Assembly (NCBI GenBank): GCA_947177925.1
Contig: CAMWWJ010000002.1
Span: 1-36,547 of the forward strand
Direction of reading: 5' to 3'
Source of the DNA: an uncultured Lachnospiraceae bacterium
GTDB taxonomy: Bacteria > Bacillota > Clostridia > Lachnospirales > Lachnospiraceae
Length of the DNA stretch: 36,547 nucleotides
Below are positions 26,580 through 35,689 of the stretch, piece by piece. Numbering within the stretch: position 1 is the first letter of the stretch; each line of letters opens with the position of its first letter. The translations under genes were made by a program, and so were the position numbers. The notes under the pieces were generated by a model that had not been told where the DNA came from, searched no databases, and was given only the letters and a program-made list of their open reading frames with translations.

Positions 26580-27608
26580 ATGAAAGATGAAATGTGGATA
26601 ACAACCTGGAGCTATGCACAGCGCAGGACAAGTTTTACAAGATGGGAAAATCAAGATTCGTTTCAGATAGATATCCCCAATAATATTTGGGGACATGCAA
26701 TAAAATTAAAATTCAGTAACTGGTATGGAACCCGAAGTATAGGGATTCAGGAGGTAAATTTCTCACTGAAAGGGCATACATATTCCGTATTTGTAAAGGA
26801 ACAACAGGAATTTCAGGTAATGCCCACAAGGGATATTTATTCAGATACTGTTTTTGTAGAACTGGTTCCGGGAGATATTATCCGGATCAGTGTTACCTTT
26901 GTGAACCAGCTTCGGCCGGAATCGGGGAATACGTTTCAAAACGGCATTGCTATGATTTTTCAATCGGTGTTAGTAGCCACCAGCAATAAAGCGGATGTAA
27001 TTGCATTTTTTGGAGACAGTATTACCCATAGACAGAAATGGTCTAAGCCCCTTATCCATAATTGGTATGCAAAGTATCCTGGTAGGCTTGCAGCTTTTGA
27101 AGTTGCAGTGGATGGCTCGAGACTGCTAAATGATTCCCCTAAGGCGGATGATGAAACCTTGGGGTTTCGGGCAGCAAAGCGGTTTCAACATGATATTCTG
27201 GAAAATACAGGAATCAATTATGTGGTATTTGCTTTGGGATTAAATGATCTTGCAATTGAAGAAGGTAAGCATGAGCTAACTCTAAAATCTTATGCAAATG
27301 CGGTTGAGGAAATAGTGGAAGCAGCTCATAAGAAGGACATAAAGGTAATTGGACTAACTATAACTCCAAGACAAATAAATGAATTTTATACAAGTGAAAA
27401 AAATCATTTGAGAAAGGCAATTAATCAGTGGATATTGCAGAATTCCCCTTTTGATGCTGCAGTGGATATAGCTGCGTTAGTCACTAATGAGAATGATACT
27501 GCATTAAAAACGGAATATTCGGATATAGATGGCGTTCATATAAGTCAGGAGGCAGGCAGGGTTATTGCGGAAGCATTAGAAAAGGAAAAGATTTTCGAAT
27601 GGTGTTAA
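26580..27608 (+). CDS. SGNH/GDSL-type hydrolase (candidate carbohydrate esterase)
   Basis: IAFFGDSITHR (block I), ALGLNDLA (block III), DGVHIS (block V). Confidence 0.85.
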   Translation: MKDEMWITTWSYAQRRTSFTRWENQDSFQIDIPNNIWGHAIKLKFSNWYGTRSIGIQEVNFSLKGHTYSVFVKEQQEFQVMPTRDIYSDTVFVELVPGDIIRISVTFVNQLRPESGNTFQNGIAMIFQSVLVATSNKADVIAFFGDSITHRQKWSKPLIHNWYAKYPGRLAAFEVAVDGSRLLNDSPKADDETLGFRAAKRFQHDILENTGINYVVFALGLNDLAIEEGKHELTLKSYANAVEEIVEAAHKKDIKVIGLTITPRQINEFYTSEKNHLRKAINQWILQNSPFDAAVDIAALVTNENDTALKTEYSDIDGVHISQEAGRVIAEALEKEKIFEWC

Positions 27609-27625
27609 CGAAGGGGTGTGGATTC

Positions 27626-28798
27626 ATGGTGTATAGAGATCGTGCAGAACAAGTTATTAAAGAGCAATATGAAAATGGCTTCAGGTTTTATGAAACGGAA
27701 GGAATGAAAAGGTACTTCCAACAGAAGAGAGAGGAGCATAAATATTTCTGCATCTTTGGAGGCGGGGTATTAGGTACGACCTTATGTAACTGGTTAAAAA
27801 AGCATAAAATACAGGTAGACTTTTTTTGTGATAATAATCAGGATAAAATTGACATGATGATTTCAGGAGTGCCATTTATTGATTTTTCAAGTCTTCTTGC
27901 TTTAAAGGATGAAACATTTGTTATGGTATCGGCAACTAATAAGGGAGCAAGACGATGCTATAACAGAGATATTAACCAGCAGTTAAGTGAATTCCCCTAT
28001 GTCATGCCAAATGTTTTGAAATTTATAGCATATTATACAAATGATTACAAGTTATCGTACCGGGAGTGTTTAGACAGTGCGGGCAGGATTATGGAGGCTT
28101 TAGGAGATGAGCATTCCAGAGCTCTTTTTTTGGAATTGTTGAAATTGAAATTTGTTGATAATCCATCTCCGCTTGCGGATAATCCTCTGGAAAAATTTTA
28201 TGAGCCTGTCCAGTATTTTAATTCTGACTATTATAAGCATGTGGAAAATGCGGTTATAGTGGATTGTGGTGCTTATAATGGAGATTCTTTAAAAGAATTT
28301 GTTCAACTGTTTGGGGATGATTTTGAAAGATATCATTGTTTTGAAATGGATTGTGCTGCTTATTCGGAGTTGGAAAAGAATTGTGCACAATTAACGCCTA
28401 ACCTTCAAAATAAAATTGTATTATATCCGTTTGGGGTGTTTTCTGAAAAAGGGATTGCTTATTATAATGCTTTAACAGATACTTTAGGCTCTTCTATTAG
28501 CACTGATGGAAAGAAACAAGCTCAATTGGCAGTTTTGGATCAGATATTGGAGAATGAAAGAGTTACTATGATAAAAATGGATATTGAAGATTCAGAGCTT
28601 CCGGCACTTATGGGTGCAAAAAGGCTGATTGAAAAGAATCACCCTATTCTTGCAATTAGTATTTATCATTCAACGGAACAATTTTTTAAAATTCCTATCC
28701 ATATATTAGATAACTTTCCGTTTTATAAACTGTATCTGGGGTTACATACTACGATAACGGATGATACTGTACTATATGCTATTCCGGAACAGGAATAG
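27626..28798 (+). CDS. FkbM family methyltransferase with N-terminal Rossmann-like module
   Basis: FCIFGGGVLGTTLCNWLKKHKIQVDFFCDNNQDKIDMMISGVPFIDF; VIVDCGAYNGDSLKEFVQLF; MIKMDIEDSELPALMGA; RBS AAGGGG upstream of the ATG at 27626. Confidence 0.83.
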   Translation: MVYRDRAEQVIKEQYENGFRFYETEGMKRYFQQKREEHKYFCIFGGGVLGTTLCNWLKKHKIQVDFFCDNNQDKIDMMISGVPFIDFSSLLALKDETFVMVSATNKGARRCYNRDINQQLSEFPYVMPNVLKFIAYYTNDYKLSYRECLDSAGRIMEALGDEHSRALFLELLKLKFVDNPSPLADNPLEKFYEPVQYFNSDYYKHVENAVIVDCGAYNGDSLKEFVQLFGDDFERYHCFEMDCAAYSELEKNCAQLTPNLQNKIVLYPFGVFSEKGIAYYNALTDTLGSSISTDGKKQAQLAVLDQILENERVTMIKMDIEDSELPALMGAKRLIEKNHPILAISIYHSTEQFFKIPIHILDNFPFYKLYLGLHTTITDDTVLYAIPEQE

Positions 28799-28839
28799 CA
28801 GAAAGACTTATGAAAAACTAGATGAAAGGAGAAACTTCC

Positions 28840-29844
28840 ATGGTAAATAGAGATAGACTTGAGTTTTCAAATGCAAGAACGGATTTAGGAAAGGCAGTAC
28901 CATTATCCACACCATTTGTGGTGTTTCTGGATCCTTGTGGCGCCTGCAATTTTTCATGTAAATTCTGTCCCTGCAATCATAGCGATTTTATGTCCTTGGA
29001 ACGTCATGAAAAGATGAGCATGCAAATATTCGAAAAAGTTTTAGATGATTTAGCGGAATTTTCGGAGCAGATCAAGGTAATTAATTTGTATGGATTTGGA
29101 GAGCCGCTTTTACATCCTCAATATATAGAGATGGTAAAACGAATTAAGGAAAGGAATCTGTGCCGTGAAGTAAGATGTACTACTAACGGATTTTTGCTTA
29201 CACCTAAATTAAATCAACAGCTTGTTTCGGCTGGAATCGATATGGTCAGGATTTCAGTTGAAGCATTGACAGAGCAGGATTATAAGGAAATTTGTGGCAT
29301 AAATATAGATTTAAAAAAGTTTATTAGCAATATTAAAAATCTATATGAGGTAAGCAGGGGAACAAATACAAAGGTGTCTGTAAAGACCTTGAATGTTGCT
29401 TTGGCAGATGATGCAGCTGCTAATCAATTTTATGATATTTTTGAGCCGATTTCTGATTATAGCTATATTCAGGATACTACACAGGCATGGTCTGAATTTG
29501 ATGCATATGTGCCGGAAGGAAATTATGAGGCGGGAAATATTGGTGATATGAAAGATGAGGATAAAATCTGCTCTTTTGCACTTACTAATATGGCAATTCA
29601 TTCCAATGGAAGTGTGGGAGTATGTCCTCAGGATTGGAAATTTGCAACTGAATATGGAAATGTCCGGGATAATTCACTGAAGGATTTGTGGAATTCCAAT
29701 AAACTGAAAGGATTTAGAATTGCACATTTAAGCGGTAACAGAAGAAAAATTCCATATTGCAGGGATTGTGACGTTTGTGTATCCAATGATGATGTTAGGA
29801 AATGTGCCGATCAAATTATACAGAGGCTACAAGAGGGAAAATAA
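28840..29844 (+). CDS. Radical SAM/SPASM-like protein
   Basis: CNFSCKFCPC (CxxxCxxC), NLYGFGEPLLHPQ; C-terminal NGSVGVCPQDWKFATEYGNVRDNSLKDLWNS...CRDCDVC; RBS AAGGAG. Confidence 0.9.
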   Translation: MVNRDRLEFSNARTDLGKAVPLSTPFVVFLDPCGACNFSCKFCPCNHSDFMSLERHEKMSMQIFEKVLDDLAEFSEQIKVINLYGFGEPLLHPQYIEMVKRIKERNLCREVRCTTNGFLLTPKLNQQLVSAGIDMVRISVEALTEQDYKEICGINIDLKKFISNIKNLYEVSRGTNTKVSVKTLNVALADDAAANQFYDIFEPISDYSYIQDTTQAWSEFDAYVPEGNYEAGNIGDMKDEDKICSFALTNMAIHSNGSVGVCPQDWKFATEYGNVRDNSLKDLWNSNKLKGFRIAHLSGNRRKIPYCRDCDVCVSNDDVRKCADQIIQRLQEGK

Positions 29845-30686
29845 TGACAGTAGTTGAAACGATAGAAAAAGTAATCAGTGAACAGTTAGCGCTGGGAAAC
29901 CGGAAATTTATAATTTATCCATACGGAATTGCAGGCTATGCGGTAAGGCGGGTTTTACAAGAAAGGTTTGGAATAGAGCCACTATGCGTTATTGATGATT
30001 ATAAGTGCGGAACTTTGGATTTTATAAAAAATACGAAATATTTATATACTCTGAATAAATCAGGAATAACTATACTGGTAGCAACAAAAAATCCAAAGGT
30101 TCTTATGGAAATACAGGAAATTCTTATGCCGTATCAGGAGCTTAATATTGTTGATGTATTTCCTATGAAAGTTGGAAAGCATACAATAGGAAATAGCATT
30201 CTTGCAAATAATACGGGATATTCCATAGAAAAGATAGGTGCTTATTGCAGCTTTGCAGATGGTTGTAGTGTAGTAGGAAATCATAATTTGAAGGGGGTTT
30301 CTACTTTTGCTCTGTTTCAGGGATTTGATATGGAGGATATTCCCGTTTTCCGGGATAAGGTTAAAAATATTCCCATATCAAATCTGATTAATGGAGAACG
30401 TTGCAGCATTGGAAATGATGTATGGCTGGGAAAGAATGTTACTATTTGCAATGGAGCAAAAATAGGCGATGGAGCAATTGCAGCAGCGGGAGCAGTGATT
30501 ACAAGGGATGTTCCCTGTTATGCAATTGTAGGGGGTGTTCCAGCAAAAGTGCTTAAGTACCGTTACAGTCAGGAACAAATAGAAATGTTGAACAAAATCA
30601 AATGGTGGGAGTGGCCGGATGAAAAGGTAGCAGAGAATTTTGATGATTTTGCAAATATTGAGCGCTTTCTGGAAAAGCATTTTTAA
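29844..30686 (+). CDS. Left-handed beta-helix acyltransferase (CatB/Vat-like hexapeptide repeats) with N-terminal Rossmann-like module
   Basis: N-term FIIYPYGIAGYAVRRVL...CVIDDYKCG; C-term SIGNDVWLGKNVTICNGAKIGDGAIAAAGAVITRDVPCYAIVGGVPAKVLKYRYS; TAATG overlap with the upstream CDS. Confidence 0.85.
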   Translation: MTVVETIEKVISEQLALGNRKFIIYPYGIAGYAVRRVLQERFGIEPLCVIDDYKCGTLDFIKNTKYLYTLNKSGITILVATKNPKVLMEIQEILMPYQELNIVDVFPMKVGKHTIGNSILANNTGYSIEKIGAYCSFADGCSVVGNHNLKGVSTFALFQGFDMEDIPVFRDKVKNIPISNLINGERCSIGNDVWLGKNVTICNGAKIGDGAIAAAGAVITRDVPCYAIVGGVPAKVLKYRYSQEQIEMLNKIKWWEWPDEKVAENFDDFANIERFLEKHF

Positions 30687-30700
30687 ATGGGTGAAGAAAT

Positions 30701-31771
30701 ATGAAAATTGCTATTGTGACATTATTTTTTTATAATAACTTTGGGACAGCACTTCAGGCATTTGCATTGCAAAGGACATTGGAAAGGATTACGGGAGAAA
30801 AGGTTGAAATATTGCCTTATATGCCGGATGTACGTCAATATGAGTATTTTAAATCTTTAGAACTGAAAAAAAAATATGAAGAGAAAAAGGAAATATTTTC
30901 AGCCTTTCGCAGAGAACATCTGGCAGTCAGGGAGCCTTATATTTATGATTCAAGATTGCTTCCAAGGGATTTTGATGTATATATTGTTGGTAGTGATATT
31001 GTATGGGGAAAAGAATTTTCAAATCTTGATCCAGTTTATTTTTTGGATTTTGTTCCAGATGATAAAAAGCGTGTTTCTTATGGGGCGAGTATGATTGTGA
31101 CAAAGGGAAATAATACTGAGGATGATGAAATCTATAAAAGACTGCTTCCTAAAATGGACAGAGTGTCCATAAGGGAAAGGAGCAGCAAAGAGGTATTACA
31201 AAGATTTACTGACAGGCAGGTAATGGATGTTTTAGATCCTACATTACTTCTTAAAAAAGAGGATTATGAGTCCATTATGGTTGAAAATGATATTATGAAA
31301 GGAAGCCCCTATTTGTTATCTTATTTTCTTACCCATGATCCAGCAGTAGTTGATTATACTATTTTGTTGGCTAAAAAGCTTGGATTAAGAATCATACATT
31401 ACTTTGCCGATTATCCGGACCGGGTATTTCCAGAGGGCTCTGAGTGCTTTGCTTTTGCGGGACCAGAAGAATTTTTGGGATATGTGAAAAATGCAGCATG
31501 TATTTTTACCAATTCTTTTCATGGAACGTGTTTTGCTACAATTTTTCGCAAGCCATTTTATACATATACAGCAAAAAGAGCATTACTTACAAGGGTTGCA
31601 GATATGGTTGAAAGATTAGGGCTTCAGGATAGATGTTTTACTGATTTTAGAGACATTGGCAGGGTGACAATGGAGTGTGATTATACAGCAGTTGAGGAAA
31701 AATATAAGCTGGAAAAGAAAAAGTCCATGGAATTTCTTTATGAAGCAGTGGGGGTAAGAGAGCATGTATAA
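30701..31771 (+). CDS. Polysaccharide pyruvyl transferase family protein
   Basis: NNFGTALQAFALQRTL, VGSDIVWG, SIRERSSKEVLQ, FTNSFHGTCFATIFRKPF. Confidence 0.85.
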   Translation: MKIAIVTLFFYNNFGTALQAFALQRTLERITGEKVEILPYMPDVRQYEYFKSLELKKKYEEKKEIFSAFRREHLAVREPYIYDSRLLPRDFDVYIVGSDIVWGKEFSNLDPVYFLDFVPDDKKRVSYGASMIVTKGNNTEDDEIYKRLLPKMDRVSIRERSSKEVLQRFTDRQVMDVLDPTLLLKKEDYESIMVENDIMKGSPYLLSYFLTHDPAVVDYTILLAKKLGLRIIHYFADYPDRVFPEGSECFAFAGPEEFLGYVKNAACIFTNSFHGTCFATIFRKPFYTYTAKRALLTRVADMVERLGLQDRCFTDFRDIGRVTMECDYTAVEEKYKLEKKKSMEFLYEAVGVREHV

Positions 31772-31784
31772 TGGAGTATATGAT

Positions 31785-32165
31785 ATGGAACAGTTTGCAT
31801 ATGTTCATGATACTTTACAAAAATGGCTGCAGCATAAGGTTCAGCACCGTTCTTTGGGGCAATTATTGTTAGAAAAGGAAGCTATGGACATAGCTATTTA
31901 TGGCATTAATGGTATTGGAAAGCTGGTATATGACGATATAAAAAATACAGATGTAAAGGTTCATTTTTTTATTGATAAGAGGTATGAAGAATATCGGGGC
32001 GGTTATGATGGAATTCCAGTTATTGGAATAGAGCAGCTTTGCCTGATTGCAGAAAACACATATATATTAGCTACTCCTGAATTTTATTTTCGAGAGATAA
32101 CAGATGATTTGATGAAAGGAGGCATTCCATTAGAAAGGTTTATTTCGCTTTCAATGGTTGTTTAA
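31785..32165 (+). CDS. Stand-alone Rossmann-like module protein
   Basis: MDIAIYGINGIGKLVYDDIKNTDVKVHFFIDKRYEEYRGGYDGIPVIGIEQL matches the N-terminal module of neighbouring enzymes; alternative upstream start at 31764. Confidence 0.7.
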   Translation: MEQFAYVHDTLQKWLQHKVQHRSLGQLLLEKEAMDIAIYGINGIGKLVYDDIKNTDVKVHFFIDKRYEEYRGGYDGIPVIGIEQLCLIAENTYILATPEFYFREITDDLMKGGIPLERFISLSMVV

Positions 32166-32166
32166 T

Positions 32167-33522
32167 ATGTTTGAGGGTACGCTGAGGGAATTTTTACAAT
32201 ACATTAAAGAAAATAAAAAGAAAATATTATGTTTTGGAACAGGTCTGATGGCAGAGGAAGCTTTGAAGCATAAGGAAATTAGGGAAGCGGTAGTATACTG
32301 TATAGACAATGCTGCCCAAAAGCAGGGGAAGACCATTTTATTGCAGGGAATAGAATATCTGGTTATTAAGCCGGAAGACATTATGCAGCATTTCGATGAT
32401 AAAACCTGTCTTTTGGTGACATCGGGATATTACCGGGATATTATTTATCAGTTAAATCATATGACTCTGCCAGAGGAATTGGAAATATATTCTTATCCGC
32501 ATTTGAAGGTAAATTATGCTTCTGACAGCTGGGAATTTTTCGAAAATAGAATATTAAATGAATGTATCCGGGAATATGAGTCGGTATTGGAACAAAATAA
32601 TATTTTCGGAAAGCAAAGGGAGAAATTAGTCCAGGAGAAAAAAAAGTTCATAATAGGAAAAGAAGGGGAAGAAAGGCCACTAGTATTGCCAAGGGTCATG
32701 ATTATGCCTACAACCAGATGCAATTTAAGGTGTAAAGGATGTTCCTCTTTGCTTCCCATGTTTGAAAGTCCGGCTGATGTGGATATTTCGCAAAACATAA
32801 AGGATTTGGAGATGTTTTTTTCCGCTATTGATGAGTGTATCAGGATTACAATTGGCGGTGAGCCGTTTTTATACCCTCATTTGAAAGAGATGTTGGAATA
32901 TCTCATTCATCAAAAAAAGGTATTGGGTATTATGTTGATTACAAATAGTACGATTATTCCAAGTGAAGATATAGTTGATTTGTTGAAGAATCCTAAAATT
33001 ATGGTAGAAATAAGTGATTATGGACATTTGGAAAGAATGAGCCGGTTGATTGCCTTGTTTGAAAGGCAGGGAATTATTTTTAAAGTATTAACTGAACAGA
33101 CATGGACGGATATGGGAGGAGTTCAATATCGCAATCGTACAAAAGAGGAATTGCAGTTTTCTTATTTGAATTGTGAGCAAAGTAGGTTGATGAAAGGAAT
33201 TCACAATGGAAAGTTCCATACTTGTGCCAGAAGTGCAAGAATGCATGGATTAGGCGCATATGAAGCCGAAGAAGATTATTTTGATTTATCACAGGGAGAA
33301 TCCGTAGACGGTATTAGAGAAAAAATAAAAAAATTATATTACAGTAATTATGCTGAGGCATGTAATTATTGTGATTTAGGGACGTTACCTAACAAAATAA
33401 TAGAAGCTGGCATTCAAATAACCGGCAATATGAAAAAATCGGCATATACAATAGTCAATAGAGAAGAATATGAACATTTGAAACAACAGGCGATATTAAA
33501 AGAAAGTTATGAAAAGGGATAA
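32167..33522 (+). CDS. Radical SAM protein with N-terminal Rossmann-like module
   Basis: KILCFGTGLMAEEALK...CIDNAAQKQGKTILLQGIEYLVIKP; CNLRCKGC, TIGGEPFLYPH; alternative TTG start at 32158. Confidence 0.83.
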   Translation: MFEGTLREFLQYIKENKKKILCFGTGLMAEEALKHKEIREAVVYCIDNAAQKQGKTILLQGIEYLVIKPEDIMQHFDDKTCLLVTSGYYRDIIYQLNHMTLPEELEIYSYPHLKVNYASDSWEFFENRILNECIREYESVLEQNNIFGKQREKLVQEKKKFIIGKEGEERPLVLPRVMIMPTTRCNLRCKGCSSLLPMFESPADVDISQNIKDLEMFFSAIDECIRITIGGEPFLYPHLKEMLEYLIHQKKVLGIMLITNSTIIPSEDIVDLLKNPKIMVEISDYGHLERMSRLIALFERQGIIFKVLTEQTWTDMGGVQYRNRTKEELQFSYLNCEQSRLMKGIHNGKFHTCARSARMHGLGAYEAEEDYFDLSQGESVDGIREKIKKLYYSNYAEACNYCDLGTLPNKIIEAGIQITGNMKKSAYTIVNREEYEHLKQQAILKESYEKG

Positions 33523-33523
33523 T

Positions 33524-35656
33524 ATGCTGGAGACAGAACAGGAAATGATAGTAAGGCTTTTTAAACAGGGGTTTGAGAGCCATAAAAAAGAACCGATTGT
33601 AATTTATGGAATTGGTAAAAATACGGAAGCGGTTTTGTGTGGAGCAAAAGATTATAATATTATTGGATTAATGGACAGCAAAACAGTGGGACAGACTATT
33701 TATGGATTTAAAGTGCTGGATGAACAGGAGGTCATTTCTAATAAACCATTGATTGTCATAATTGCAAGAGATTCTGTTATTAACATTATCTATAAGAGAA
33801 TAGAGCATTTATCATCAGCTCATGGTATTAAGATATTTAATTATAGGGGAGATGAAATTAAAAAGAATGAAAAACCTTTTGATAATAGCTTGTTGGAGTA
33901 TTGGAACTATACCGAAGAAGATTTAAAAAAGGAAATTGAAGCACACGAAGTGATTTCTTTTGATATTTTTGATACGTTAATTATGCGAAAGGTATTGGAA
34001 CCGGAAGATATTTTTGTGCTTGTGGAAGAATGGGGAAGAAACGAAGGGTATGATGTACCATTTAAAAGCTGGAGAATGGAAGCTGAAAAGGCATGTGAGG
34101 GAGTTCCTGACATTGGTGATATTTATAAAAAAATGCAGGAAGATTATCATGTTGATGCCAGACTTATTAACAAATATTGGAAAAAAGAGCTTGAAATTGA
34201 AAAAAAGTGTCTGATTCAAAGAGCAAAAATGGTGGAGATTTATAAATGGTCCATGGATAAAGGAAAAAGAATTTATTTGGTTTCTGATATGTATATACCA
34301 GCAAAATTGCTTGCGGAAATGCTTCAGGATTTGGGAATTACAGGATTCAAAGAATTGTTTGTATCATGTGACTGTAAAAAAGAAAAAAGGACGGGGGAGT
34401 TATTTTCCTGTCTCATAGAAAACGAAAAAAACAGCAAGATTTTACATATAGGGGACAACAGATATAATGACATAGAAAGGGGGAAACAGGCAGGAGTAGA
34501 TGTATTTCACATATATAGCGCTTATGAGTTATTGATGGCATCCAATATGCAGGAAATAATGGCTAAGCTTGATTCAAAAGAAAAACGGGCAATCTTAGGT
34601 TTGATAGCAGCAAAATTATTGAATGATCCATTTGCTTTGACAGAAAGTAAAGGAAAAGTGAGTATTCGTTCTTTGGAAAGTTTGGGGGCATGTTTCGTAG
34701 CTCCAATGATGCTGGAATTTGTCCAATGGTTGATACATAGTGATATTACTGATTATGACATGCTGATATTTCCGTCAAGAGATGGTTATTTTATGAAGAA
34801 ATTGTATGACAGGATATCCAAATATCAGTCTATTCCTCCGAGCTGTTATATAAAGTGTTCGAGAAGGGCAGTTATGGTGCCGGCTATAGAGTCAGAAAGT
34901 GATATTTTACAAATACTGTCAAGAAGTTTCCAAGGGACAATAGGGGAATTATTGGAAAAGCGATTTGGACTTTCGCTGGAAATTGTGGATGAAGAAATGG
35001 AAAAGGATGTGCATGATGTTAATGAACAACAGTTGAAGCATGCTGTGTTAACTCATAAAAATAGAATTTTTCATGAAGCTCAAATAGAAAAAAATAATTA
35101 TCTTGCATATTTGGACAGCCGTAATATAAGTGATGGACATAAATATGTCTTATTTGATTTTGTTGCAGGAGGAACAGTACAATATTATTTACAAAAACTG
35201 TTAGATTCTCAGTTTCAGGGAAGGTATTTTGCCACTATGAATTTGCCAAATGAGATGCTTTCACAGGAAGATGTCCGGACAGCATATGGCAATTTTACCT
35301 CTTATCTTTCGGAATATAACTTGTCTAAATATTATTTAGTACTGGAGTGCATATTGACAGATCCGGATGCTTCTCTGATTTGTGTTGGAGAAGAGGGCAG
35401 ATTTATTTTTGAGGAAAAAGAAAATATTAAATTTTTTTACATGAAAAAAGTACAAGATGCAATCTTAAGCGATTATGCAGAGAATTACTTTGAATTATAT
35501 GGAGAATTTAGGGAATGGAAGCCACAGCTTGAATTTAGTGATAAAATTTATGGATATTTGTTCCAATCGGATACTTTGATTTCAGAACATATGAAATCCG
35601 TATTTAATAATGATGATTATTTTAATGGAATTGCTCAAAGTAATATATGGCCATGA
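33524..35656 (+). CDS. Three-part protein: Rossmann-like module + HAD domain + 'SRDGY' domain (COG5610-like)
   Basis: IVIYGIGKNTEAVL; VISFDIFDTLIMRKVLEPEDIF...YLVSDMYIPAKLL..HIGDNRYNDIERGKQAGV; FPSRDGYFMKKLYDRI..CSRRAVMVPAI; LFDFVAGGTVQYYLQK. Confidence 0.8.
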   Translation: MLETEQEMIVRLFKQGFESHKKEPIVIYGIGKNTEAVLCGAKDYNIIGLMDSKTVGQTIYGFKVLDEQEVISNKPLIVIIARDSVINIIYKRIEHLSSAHGIKIFNYRGDEIKKNEKPFDNSLLEYWNYTEEDLKKEIEAHEVISFDIFDTLIMRKVLEPEDIFVLVEEWGRNEGYDVPFKSWRMEAEKACEGVPDIGDIYKKMQEDYHVDARLINKYWKKELEIEKKCLIQRAKMVEIYKWSMDKGKRIYLVSDMYIPAKLLAEMLQDLGITGFKELFVSCDCKKEKRTGELFSCLIENEKNSKILHIGDNRYNDIERGKQAGVDVFHIYSAYELLMASNMQEIMAKLDSKEKRAILGLIAAKLLNDPFALTESKGKVSIRSLESLGACFVAPMMLEFVQWLIHSDITDYDMLIFPSRDGYFMKKLYDRISKYQSIPPSCYIKCSRRAVMVPAIESESDILQILSRSFQGTIGELLEKRFGLSLEIVDEEMEKDVHDVNEQQLKHAVLTHKNRIFHEAQIEKNNYLAYLDSRNISDGHKYVLFDFVAGGTVQYYLQKLLDSQFQGRYFATMNLPNEMLSQEDVRTAYGNFTSYLSEYNLSKYYLVLECILTDPDASLICVGEEGRFIFEEKENIKFFYMKKVQDAILSDYAENYFELYGEFREWKPQLEFSDKIYGYLFQSDTLISEHMKSVFNNDDYFNGIAQSNIWP

Positions 35657-35689
35657 TGATTTACGAGGAATGCAGATGGGGATGATAGG

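Noticed and set aside
324-34219. Other 60-120 aa ORFs antisense to clear CDSs (e.g. 687-962, 3013-3318, 8430-8798, 21124-21459, 30378-30680)
   Set aside because: Low-complexity, Ser/Phe/Ile-rich translations typical of the reverse strand of AT-rich Lys/Glu-rich genes; no RBS or family signature.
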